A stretch of DNA of 5,087 nucleotides, from positions 1-5,087 of the forward strand of contig JAFGKQ010000288.1 in NCBI GenBank assembly GCA_016928495.1, written 5' to 3'. Origin of the DNA: Candidatus Fermentibacterales bacterium (GTDB lineage Bacteria > Fermentibacterota > Fermentibacteria > Fermentibacterales > JAFGKQ01). The notes beneath the pieces are model-generated. The model was not told where the DNA came from, made no database searches, and was given only the letters and a program-made list of their open reading frames with translations. Made by a program: the position numbers and the translations under genes. Shown in pieces: positions 1-4,930 of the stretch; position 1 is the stretch's first letter, and every line of letters begins with the position of its first letter.

Positions 1-1
1 C

Positions 2-964
2 CCGGGGCACTGCGACCCGGCGGACCCGGGGGTCAGACGCAACCAGCACTACGCCGACATCGCGGCCAGCATACAGAAGGTCACCGAGGAGGTCGTGCTG
101 AAGATGGTCGGCCACCTCCACGAGACGACCGGAATGAAGCGGCTGTGCATGGCTGGAGGGGTCGCCCTCAACTCGGTAGCCAACGGCCGGATCATGCGCG
201 AGTCGCCCTTCGAGGAGGTCTTCATACAGCCGGCGGCGGGGGACGCCGGCGGGGCTCTGGGAGCCGCGCTCTACGTCCATCATGTCCTGCTGGGACACCC
301 CCGCAGGTTCGTGATGGAGCACGCCTACTGGGGCCGGGAGTACGGCGAGCAGGACATCAGGTCCTCGATCGAGCGGACCGGGCTGCCGGCCGTCCGCATC
401 GACGACGAGGAGAAGCTCACGGACCGCATCGTCGAGGAGCTTCTCTCGGGCAAGGTCATGGGCCTGTTCCAGGGCAGGTTCGAATGGGGTCCCAGGGCGC
501 TCGGCAACAGGTCCATAATCGCCGATCCGAGGGACCCCGGGATGAAGGACACCATCAACCGCAAGATCAAGTTCAGGGAGCCTTTCAGGCCTTTTGCCCC
601 AGTCGTGACCGAGTCCGACGCCGGTACCTACTTCGACGGGATCGAGGGGCTCGCCGGGGCCTGGCCCCTGAGGTACATGCTCTCCGTCTTCCCCTGGAGG
701 CAGGACAAGGCCGGGGTCGCGCCGGCGGTCAACCACCTCGGCACCGGCAGGCTCCAGACAGTCAGACCCGAGTGGAACAGCCGCTACTGCCGGGTGGTGG
801 ACAAGTTCGGACAGGCCACCGGGACACGAGTGCTGGTGAACACCAGCTACAACCTGCGGGGCGAGCCCATAGTCAGCAGTCCCGGTGATGCGCTCAGAAC
901 CTTCGCAAACAGCGGCATAGACCACGCGGTGCTCGACCACTGGCTGGTCAGCAAGCCGGGGTAG
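2..964 (+). CDS. O-carbamoyltransferase, NodU/CmcH family, C-terminal part (5' end outside window)
   Basis: Enzymes of this family transfer a carbamoyl group from carbamoyl phosphate, through carbamoyl-adenylate, to a hydroxyl of a sugar or natural product in the cytoplasm. The frame is open from base 2 with no stop, so the gene starts upstream; 320 residues are visible. The first part is the end of the TsaD/Kae1-like ASKHA domain: a HYADIAASIQ stretch (about nt 47-76), AGGVALNSVANG (about nt 152-187) and QPAAGDAGGALGAAL (about nt 227-271). The Carbam_trans_C (YrdC-like) domain follows, with the hallmark GRFEWGPRALGNRSI at nt 473-517, then REPFRPFAPVV and a late NTSYNLRGEPIV (nt 842-877). The end SKPG agrees with the usual family C-terminus, so the 3' end is intact. 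The valine codon GTG at 95 is internal, not a start. The substrate cannot be told from sequence. The family call is very secure. Confidence 0.95.
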   Translation, partial: PGHCDPADPGVRRNQHYADIAASIQKVTEEVVLKMVGHLHETTGMKRLCMAGGVALNSVANGRIMRESPFEEVFIQPAAGDAGGALGAALYVHHVLLGHPRRFVMEHAYWGREYGEQDIRSSIERTGLPAVRIDDEEKLTDRIVEELLSGKVMGLFQGRFEWGPRALGNRSIIADPRDPGMKDTINRKIKFREPFRPFAPVVTESDAGTYFDGIEGLAGAWPLRYMLSVFPWRQDKAGVAPAVNHLGTGRLQTVRPEWNSRYCRVVDKFGQATGTRVLVNTSYNLRGEPIVSSPGDALRTFANSGIDHAVLDHWLVSKPG

Positions 965-974
965 CCGGCCTTCC

Positions 975-1769
975 TTGGAGCTACCGCCGGAACTGGCAGA
1001 GTCTGTGGGTTCTGACGAGAGGCTTGCCGTCATGTGCTCCGGCGGGCTCGGCAGCTCAGTCCTGCTCGCCGCCTCCGCTCAGCTCCTGGGGAACGACAGG
1101 GTCCTCGCCCTCACCGCCGACTCCGAGCTGCTCCCCTCGACGGAGAGGTCGGCCGCGTTGCTTCTCGCCGGGGAGCTGGGCGTAGACCATCTGCTGGTTC
1201 CCCTGCCCCTCACGGATGAGCCCGCCCTGATCAGCAACGGACCGGCACGCTGCTACCACTGCAGGAGGCTCATGGTCGCCGGCCTGCGCAGAGCCGCCGG
1301 AGAACGGGGATTCGAGAGCCTGGCGGACGGAAGGGGCGCGGACGGTCAGACATGCGACGGTAGGGGACCCGAGCCCATCCCGGAGCAGGGAGTGCTGTCA
1401 CCGCTCGCAGCGGCCGGGATGACGAGGGACATGGTAAGGGACCTGGCAGTGCGGCTGGGAGTGCCCGGGGCGAACAGGCCGCCCGAGTCCTGCCTGGCCA
1501 CCAGGCTGGAAGCGGGCATGCCTCTGGAGAGTGCGAGGCTGGCCCTGGTCGACCGGCTGGAAGGGCCACTCAGGAGCGATGCCGTCGGCAGGCCCAGACT
1601 GAAGCTGGGGCGGCGTGACGAGGCAACGCTGGTGTTCGCGCCGGAGGACTCGGAGCTGGTCGAGAGGCACAGGGACTGGTTGCTGGAGCAACTCCTGGCG
1701 GCTGGGATGACTCTCATAAGGTTCGAGGCGAGCTGCGGGACAGGTCCGTCCGGGGGCCGGGCGCGTTAG
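975..1769 (+). CDS. LarE-like PP-loop ATPase / sacrificial sulfur transferase, divergent
   Basis: LarE proteins adenylate a substrate (pyridinium dicarboxylate mononucleotide in nickel-pincer cofactor synthesis) and insert sulfur, often from their own cysteine. The 264 residues match the family's usual length and motif order: a PP-loop at 22-28, CYHC at 93-96, an LADG block at 117-120, SPLAAAG at 142-148, and RPPESCLATRL at 168-178. C173 sits where L. plantarum LarE has its sacrificial Cys176. R206-x-R208 lies where I recall the LarE phosphate-binding arginine pair, and the C-terminal MTLIRFEASCGTG resembles the family end. Several normally conserved residues differ: the PP-loop reads SGGLGSS instead of SGGxDS, and the usual DGTN...DD block reads DGRGADG. 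The TTG start at 975 is the only start codon between the upstream in-frame stop (918) and GTG 1005; its Shine-Dalgarno is weak. It begins 10 bases after the carbamoyltransferase stop, so probably the same operon. LarB and LarC are not in view. Confidence 0.82.
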   Translation: MELPPELAESVGSDERLAVMCSGGLGSSVLLAASAQLLGNDRVLALTADSELLPSTERSAALLLAGELGVDHLLVPLPLTDEPALISNGPARCYHCRRLMVAGLRRAAGERGFESLADGRGADGQTCDGRGPEPIPEQGVLSPLAAAGMTRDMVRDLAVRLGVPGANRPPESCLATRLEAGMPLESARLALVDRLEGPLRSDAVGRPRLKLGRRDEATLVFAPEDSELVERHRDWLLEQLLAAGMTLIRFEASCGTGPSGGRAR

Positions 1770-2191
1770 TCCCTCCAGTCGGGAAGGGGCTTCGTGTCCC
1801 AGACCCGGACCACCCTGTCGCGCTCCTTCTCGAAGTCGGGTGTGGACGCGGGCATGTTCTTTGCCTGCTGCTCGACCCTCTTCATGATCTTCCCTACCAC
1901 GAGCACAACGGCCGAGGGCACGATCACGTACAGGACATCCGGCGGCCGAAGGCGGTGCGAGAACAGGCCGATGAAGTAGAGCACCATCGGAGCCGTGAGA
2001 AGGGCAATCTGCAGCAGCGCGGCGTACATCTGGTACCCGACCTCGCGCCTGAACCGCCTGATGTCCCCGGTCGAGGAGAGAATGCCCAGATCTTCGACCA
2101 TCCGCCTGAGCCTGCTCATGAATACGAAGGCGTTCAGGAGCGCCAGTGCAGGGAACAGGATCAGGAGGGTGCGTATGAAGCCGCCGCTCAT
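1766..2191 (-). CDS. small three-helix membrane protein, unknown function
   Basis: I do not recognise this 141-residue protein. Three hydrophobic segments are visible at about residues 6-26, 56-77 and 86-102. The loop after the first (about 27-50) is rich in arginine (RLRR, RRFRRE) and KIMKR follows the third, so the positive-inside rule suggests an outside N-terminus and a cytoplasmic C-terminus. The 40-residue tail is charged and ends in WDTKPLPDW. There is no signal peptidase site, cysteine pair or enzymatic motif. ATG at 2191 is preceded by GAAAGG (2201-2206, minus strand) at 9-base spacing, supporting this start. Its TAA stop (1766-1768) overlaps the TAG of the larE-like gene on the opposite strand by bases 1766-1768. 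It is the only minus-strand gene in the window and is probably a separate transcription unit. Membrane-segment spacing and the good ribosome binding site make it more likely real than a shadow. Confidence 0.78.
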   Translation of the reverse strand: MSGGFIRTLLILFPALALLNAFVFMSRLRRMVEDLGILSSTGDIRRFRREVGYQMYAALLQIALLTAPMVLYFIGLFSHRLRPPDVLYVIVPSAVVLVVGKIMKRVEQQAKNMPASTPDFEKERDRVVRVWDTKPLPDWRD

Positions 2192-2200
2192 CTCGGGTCG

Positions 2201-2206
2201 CCTTTC
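2201..2206 (-). promoter_or_regulatory. Shine-Dalgarno for the minus-strand membrane protein
   Basis: On the minus strand this reads GAAAGG, followed by 9 bases and then ATG. It supports the ATG at 2191 as the start of the membrane protein. Confidence 0.6.
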
Positions 2207-2228
2207 GCGCTGGGGTCTTGTGCAGCCT

Positions 2229-2244
2229 GCCCGGTCAGCCGGGC
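2229..2244. repeat. 6-bp inverted repeat with 4-base loop
   Basis: GCCCGG, loop TCAG, CCGGGC: a perfect 6-bp GC stem. It lies about 38 bases upstream of the membrane protein start, so it would fall in that gene's leader if the promoter is farther upstream. There is no T-tract on either side, so it is not an intrinsic terminator. Confidence 0.5.
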
Positions 2245-2295
2245 CGACTCGCTAGGAATGCGAAGAAGCCCGGCCTGGCGCAAGTGCCTCGCGGA

Positions 2296-2327
2296 CCCGG
2301 AGGCGAGGGAGCCAGCCCTCCTCCGGG
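2296..2327. repeat. long GC-rich hairpin in the intergenic region
   Basis: CCCGGAGG (2296-2303) pairs with CCTCCGGG (2320-2327). After a two-base CG bulge, AGGG (2306-2309) pairs with CCCT (2316-2319), leaving a six-base AGCCAG loop. That gives 12 base pairs, mostly GC. On the plus strand it is followed by CCCGGTTTCTT, a short interrupted T-rich run, so a plus-strand terminator is possible, but no plus-strand gene ends nearby. It sits just upstream of the promoter candidate at 2337-2365. Confidence 0.5.
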
Positions 2328-2336
2328 CCCGGTTTC

Positions 2337-2365
2337 TTGCTGCGGGAAGGGGCTTGGACTACATT
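2337..2365 (+). promoter_or_regulatory. weak sigma-70-like promoter candidate for the epimerase unit
   Basis: TTGCTG (2337-2342) and TACATT (2360-2365) are separated by exactly 17 bases, matching the consensus at 3 of 6 and 4 of 6 positions. The second box is in the only AT-rich patch of the gap. It would start transcription near 2372, giving a short leader before the 2431 frame and about 240 bases before the epimerase. The match is weak and the host's sigma factor preference is unknown. Confidence 0.25.
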
Positions 2366-2430
2366 AACAGCCTGGCCGGAGCCTTCATGGCGCCGCGCCG
2401 TCAGCACGGGGAAGACGGGAGCATCCTTGA

Positions 2431-2616
2431 ATGGGCAATCCGGACTCGCTCACAGGTGCGGCTGAGACGGACGCCCCGATGGCTTTCCCTGCGGTGGGCA
2501 GGCAGCTAGTCCCGGAAGCTGTATCGCTCTACGCGGGCAAGTGCTCGGGGATCATTGCCGTAGCGCAGCGTTGCGTCGGCTCGGCGCGGGCCATGGAACG
2601 AGGGACGGCCGGATGA
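2431..2616 (+). CDS. possible 61-residue small protein overlapping the epimerase start
   Basis: I do not recognise this product. Three things favour a real gene. Its TGA stop (2614-2616) overlaps the epimerase ATG (2613) as ATGA, the usual signature of translational coupling. About half of its codons begin with G and about 73% end in G or C, a coding-like pattern that the overlapping arginine-rich frame (2387-2509) lacks. The composition is ordinary rather than arginine- or proline-dominated, with a mildly hydrophobic middle (VPEAVSLYAG, SGIIAVAQ) and two cysteines (residues 38 and 47). GGGAG lies 9 bases before the ATG, a rather long spacing. Against it: short length, no known motif, and third-position G+C that looks below the neighbouring genes. 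It could instead be non-coding leader of the epimerase. Confidence 0.35.
   Translation: MGNPDSLTGAAETDAPMAFPAVGRQLVPEAVSLYAGKCSGIIAVAQRCVGSARAMERGTAG
2600..2605 (+). promoter_or_regulatory. Shine-Dalgarno fixing the epimerase start
   Basis: GAGGGA lies 7 bases before ATG 2613. It decides for this start over the in-frame GTG at 2541, which would add 24 residues ahead of the Rossmann fold. Confidence 0.7.
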
Positions 2617-3584
2617 CCGGCCGCAGGTGCCTCGTTACCGGCGGAGCCGGCTTCATAGGCTCCAACATGTGCAGAAGGCTGCTCCGTGAAGGCTGCCGCG
2701 TGAGGATCCTCGACAACTTCTCCACGGGCAGGCGCTCCAACATCCTGGATCTCGACGGAGATGTAGAGCTGCTGGAGGGTGACCTCCGCAGCTATCACAC
2801 GGTGAAGACTGCCGTGAGGGGCATCGAGGTGGTGTACCATCTGGGTGCCCTGCCGAGCGTGCCCCGCTCGATAGCAGACCCGATCACCACCAACGAGGTC
2901 AACGTACAGGGGACCCTGAACGTACTCCACGCCGCCCTCGACGAGGGTGTCGGAAGGGTGGTCTTCGCCTCCTCCTCCTCCATCTACGGCGACTCCGCCG
3001 ATGGCCGCAAGAGCGAGGACATGACGCCCGCGCCGTTATCCCCCTACGCCGTCAGCAAGCTCGCGGGAGAGACGTACTGCCGGGTCTTCACCCATGTCTA
3101 CGGGCTCGAGACGGTCTGCGTCAGGTACTTCAACGTCTTCGGGCCCTATCAGGACCCGGGCAGCCACTACTCGGCGGTGATCCCTCTCTTCGCAACCGCC
3201 ATCCTCGATGGAAGGCGCCCGGTCATCTACGGCGACGGCAGGCAATCGAGGGACTTCACCTACGTGGACAATGTGGTGCACGCGAATCTGCTGGCCGCGG
3301 AATCGAAGTCGGCCGCAGGCATGACGATGAACGCGGCCTGCGGCACCGGCGTCAGCGTGGCGGAGCTCGCGCGCAGGATGCTCGAGCTCCTCGGCAGGCC
3401 CGACCTGGAGCCTGTTCACGAGCCCGAGAGGCCCGGCGAGGTAAGGCACAGCGTTGCCGACACGACCCTGGCACGGAGGCTCCTGGGATACGAGCCGCTC
3501 GTGTGCTTCGAAGAGGGGCTGGAAGCAGCCCTGGAGCACTTCCGCAGCCTTCGCGAGAAGGGCCCCGTCAGGCCCGGCCCCTGA
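2613..3584 (+). CDS. NAD-dependent nucleotide-sugar C4-epimerase, WbpP/GalE-like extended SDR
   Basis: The product likely inverts C4 of a UDP-sugar through a 4-keto intermediate using bound NAD, supplying precursors for surface glycans in the cytoplasm. The 323 residues show the complete extended short-chain dehydrogenase plan. The glycine motif GGAGFIGS is at 10-17, the ribose-binding Asp of ILDNFSTGR is at 34, and GDL is at 56-58. ALPSVPRSIADP at 79-90 is typical of the WbpP (UDP-GlcNAc 4-epimerase) subgroup. The serine-rich catalytic strand SSSSIYG is at 120-126, and the YxxxK pair is Y145/K149 in SPYAVSK. RYFNVFGPYQDP follows at 171-182, then GDGRQSRDFTYVDN at 207-220. ATG 2613 is chosen because the Rossmann motif begins a few residues in and GAGGGA precedes it. 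WbpP-like activity on N-acetylated sugars is favoured over plain GalE, but a related decarboxylase or dehydratase cannot be fully excluded. Confidence 0.92.
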   Translation: MTGRRCLVTGGAGFIGSNMCRRLLREGCRVRILDNFSTGRRSNILDLDGDVELLEGDLRSYHTVKTAVRGIEVVYHLGALPSVPRSIADPITTNEVNVQGTLNVLHAALDEGVGRVVFASSSSIYGDSADGRKSEDMTPAPLSPYAVSKLAGETYCRVFTHVYGLETVCVRYFNVFGPYQDPGSHYSAVIPLFATAILDGRRPVIYGDGRQSRDFTYVDNVVHANLLAAESKSAAGMTMNAACGTGVSVAELARRMLELLGRPDLEPVHEPERPGEVRHSVADTTLARRLLGYEPLVCFEEGLEAALEHFRSLREKGPVRPGP

Positions 3585-3592
3585 GCCGGGCC
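3571..3592 (+). repeat. 8-bp GC hairpin straddling the epimerase stop codon
   Basis: GGCCCGGC (3571-3578) pairs perfectly with GCCGGGCC (3585-3592), and the six-base loop CCCTGA contains the epimerase TGA. An alternative pairing, CCCTG (3579-3583) with CAGGG (3593-3597), would instead hide the AGGGAG that precedes ATG 3603. There is no T-tract, so it is not a standard terminator. It may affect translation or decay of the downstream message. Confidence 0.5.
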
Positions 3593-3602
3593 CAGGGAGT
3601 CT

Positions 3603-3740
3603 ATGAGCCGCGCGAGGTTCGACCCGGCCTCCGGCATCTCCGGGGAGGTGGCGCCGGGGGCTCCCGTGGATGCCGGTCGGCGAACCGATGACCGGAGGGC
3701 CGATCCGGGCCGGCCGGGGCTGGGCGAGGAGGAGGCTTGA
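3603..3740 (+). CDS. possible 45-residue small protein coupled to the thioredoxin-fold gene
   Basis: I do not recognise this product. It starts at ATG 3603, with AGGGAG (3594-3599) three bases before it, which is tight. It ends in a TGA (3738-3740) that overlaps the TTG start of the next gene as TTGA. Slightly over half of its codons start with G and about 84% end in G or C, which looks coding. The sequence is hydrophilic and probably disordered, rich in Gly, Ala, Pro, Asp and Arg (for example DAGRRTDDRRADPGRPG), with no cysteine, membrane segment or recognisable motif. It starts 18 bases after the epimerase stop, so all three could be one operon. It may only be a translated spacer that delivers ribosomes to the weak TTG start. 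Confidence 0.4.
   Translation: MSRARFDPASGISGEVAPGAPVDAGRRTDDRRADPGRPGLGEEEA
3727..3732 (+). promoter_or_regulatory. Strong Shine-Dalgarno for a TTG start
   Basis: AGGAGG, inside GAGGAGGAGG, lies four bases before TTG 3737 and within the end of the small frame 3603-3740. It supports the rare TTG as the genuine start of the thioredoxin-fold gene. Confidence 0.65.
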
Positions 3741-4420
3741 CCTTCCTCCTGCTGCCCGGCGGATCGAAGCGCACCGAGCTCTCGAGGAGACTGCTGCGCT
3801 CCAGGATCGCATTCACGGCTGCCCTTGTCGCGGCCTGCGCGCTGCTGGCCTACCTGTTCAGCCTGGGCGGCGCCAGCCAGCCCTGCGCGGAGCGCTTCAG
3901 CACCGTAGGGGACTTCCCGCCCGGCCACGTCTGGTTCAACACACCCGTTCCTCTCAGTCTCTACGGGGAGCTCGACAAGCACATTACTCTCGTTCTGTTC
4001 TGCGACTGCGCCTCGCTGGCGGACGTCCAGGGGCTCCTCCGGCTCCAGACGATGAGGGAGCAGTACTCGGAGATGCCCGTTGCCGCCATCATCGCGCTGG
4101 TGAACCCGTCGACCGACCTCGACAGCCTGCGCGGAGTGATCGCGACCTGGGGCATAAGCTCTCCCGTGATCCTCGATCACGATGGGGCCGTCTCCAGGGA
4201 CTTCATGGTGGACGGCTACCCGACCCTGCTGATACTCGAGACACATGGCAGGATCGCCGCTTCCTACGGATCCGGCTGGTACCAGCGCGATCTGTCGGGC
4301 CTGGTGGACGACCTGGTCTCCCAGGCTCTGGCCTCCCGCTCCCTCTCACACGAGCCCTACGAGGAGCAACAGGGGGAGTACCTCCCGGATCCGCTGCCCT
4401 GGGAGCGGAGCGGACCCTGA
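3737..4420 (+). CDS. membrane-anchored thioredoxin-fold protein without CxxC (TlpA/NHLRC2-like)
   Basis: A 227-residue protein with a basic N-terminus (K11, R12, R17, R18, R21, R23), one hydrophobic segment at about 24-43 and a domain that would lie outside the membrane. No lipobox precedes C50. Residues about 66-195 follow a TlpA or NHLRC2 thioredoxin fold: WFNTPVPLSL leading to strand ITLVLF (83-88), a helix, AAIIALVNP (116-124), ATWGISSPVILDHDGAV (136-152), then the cis-proline loop GYPTLLIL (160-167) and a closing helix. The redox site is odd. After F88 the sequence is CDCASLAD; aligned on NHLRC2-type FWTYCCINC, the CxxC positions hold SLAD, and the two cysteines (C89, C91) sit earlier as CxC. 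It may therefore be non-redox, or use a CxC pair. The tail after 200 is acidic and proline-containing. The TTG start has a strong ribosome binding site and TTGA coupling. Confidence 0.75.
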   Translation: MTFLLLPGGSKRTELSRRLLRSRIAFTAALVAACALLAYLFSLGGASQPCAERFSTVGDFPPGHVWFNTPVPLSLYGELDKHITLVLFCDCASLADVQGLLRLQTMREQYSEMPVAAIIALVNPSTDLDSLRGVIATWGISSPVILDHDGAVSRDFMVDGYPTLLILETHGRIAASYGSGWYQRDLSGLVDDLVSQALASRSLSHEPYEEQQGEYLPDPLPWERSGP

Positions 4421-4509
4421 GGGGGCTTTGACAACGAGCACGGCGTTTCGCTTGTTTCAGTGTGCAGGGGCAAGGGCACTGCCCGTAGGCAAGAGCCATC
4501 ACCATGACC

Positions 4510-4515
4510 AGGGAG
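4510..4515 (+). promoter_or_regulatory. Shine-Dalgarno for the cupin GTG start
   Basis: AGGGAG lies seven bases before GTG 4523. It selects this frame over the out-of-frame ATG at 4504. Confidence 0.6.
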
Positions 4516-4522
4516 CAAGGAA

Positions 4523-4864
4523 GTGGTTACCGTAAAGAAGAGCACGGAAGTAAGGCCGCAGGAGGTCAGGGACTCCGGAGCGTCGAAGGTCCAGAAGCGA
4601 ATCCTCGTAGGCGAGAAGGAGGGCTCCAACCGCATCGTCATGAGGATGTTCACCATCCGCCCGGGCGGCCATACGCCGCGGCACACCCACGAGATGGAGC
4701 ACGTGATCTACGTGGTCGAGGGAGAGGGAGAGGTCGTCGACGGTGACGGGTTCGCGCACGAGCTGAGGCCAGGCTACTGCGCCTTCGTTCCCCCCTACGA
4801 CCTCCACCACTTCCAGAACCGGACCGAGAGGAACTTCAGCTTCCTCTGCATCATAGGGACGTAG
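4523..4864 (+). CDS. single-domain cupin protein (cupin_2 type)
   Basis: A compact 113-residue beta-barrel, probably cytoplasmic. Cupin motif 1 is PGGHTPRHTHEMEHVIYVVEGEGE at residues 47-70, of which H54, H56 and E59 are the expected metal ligands. Cupin motif 2 is PGYCAFVPPYDLHHFQN at 83-99, with H95 as the fourth ligand in the usual H-x3-N spacing. All four ligands are thus present, consistent with binding Mn, Fe, Zn or similar. Such stand-alone cupins serve as sugar isomerases, epimerases, dioxygenases or small-molecule sensors, and the sequence does not say which. GTG 4523 is chosen for its AGGGAG. A 102-base gap separates it from the preceding gene, so it may have its own promoter, though no good one is visible. 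A strong hairpin begins right after the stop. Confidence 0.9.
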   Translation: MVTVKKSTEVRPQEVRDSGASKVQKRILVGEKEGSNRIVMRMFTIRPGGHTPRHTHEMEHVIYVVEGEGEVVDGDGFAHELRPGYCAFVPPYDLHHFQNRTERNFSFLCIIGT

Positions 4865-4867
4865 TTG

Positions 4868-4930
4868 AAGCAATTCAACTTGCTCGACTGTCACGGGTCC
4901 CTGGAAATCCCCGAGCAAGTTGAATTGCTT
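4868..4930 (+). repeat. perfect 19-base inverted repeat (hairpin) after the cupin gene
   Basis: The arm at 4868-4886 (AAGCAATTCAACTTGCTCG) is the exact reverse complement of 4912-4930, with a 25-base loop. Transcribed, it would form a stable stem directly after the cupin stop (4862-4864) and could act as a 3' end or processing signal. No T-tract follows, so it is not a classic intrinsic terminator. A smaller hairpin (GTTGAA 4864-4869 with TTCAAC 4874-4879) competes for the left arm. The right arm is also part of the tandem repeat unit; the left arm is not repeated in later units. Confidence 0.85.

Larger units (their letters stand above)
2192..2430. other. divergent intergenic region with GC-rich hairpins
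   Basis: This stretch lies between the minus-strand membrane gene and the first plausible plus-strand start, and should hold the promoters for both directions. I see no convincing protein gene, tRNA or other known RNA. It contains two clear inverted repeats (2229-2244 and 2296-2327) and one AT-richer patch around 2357-2369 that carries a weak sigma-70-like promoter candidate. The only open stretch, an arginine- and tryptophan-rich frame from ATG 2387 to 2509, lacks coding-like codon composition. Confidence 0.6.

Noticed and set aside
2387-2509. Arginine- and tryptophan-rich 40-residue frame with a GGAG before its ATG
   Set aside because: The codon-position pattern is not coding-like, and it overlaps the better candidate frame 2431-2616.
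2541-2612. Longer N-terminus for the epimerase from GTG 2541
   Set aside because: The extra 24 residues precede a normal Rossmann start and look unlike the family, while ATG 2613 has GAGGGA at the right distance.
3860-3889. Lipoprotein signal at the cysteine (residue 50) of the thioredoxin-fold protein
   Set aside because: The residues before the cysteine are ASQP, not a lipobox, so a plain N-terminal membrane anchor is the better reading.
3036-4246. Long open frames on the minus strand opposite the epimerase and thioredoxin-fold genes
   Set aside because: They are composition effects of high-GC coding DNA: low-complexity, arginine/proline/glycine-rich products antisense to genes with clear domain matches.
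4428-4456. Promoter for the cupin with a perfect TTGACA at 4428-4433
   Set aside because: At 16-18 bases downstream there is nothing resembling a -10 box (CTTGTT, TTGTTT), so the hexamer alone is not enough.
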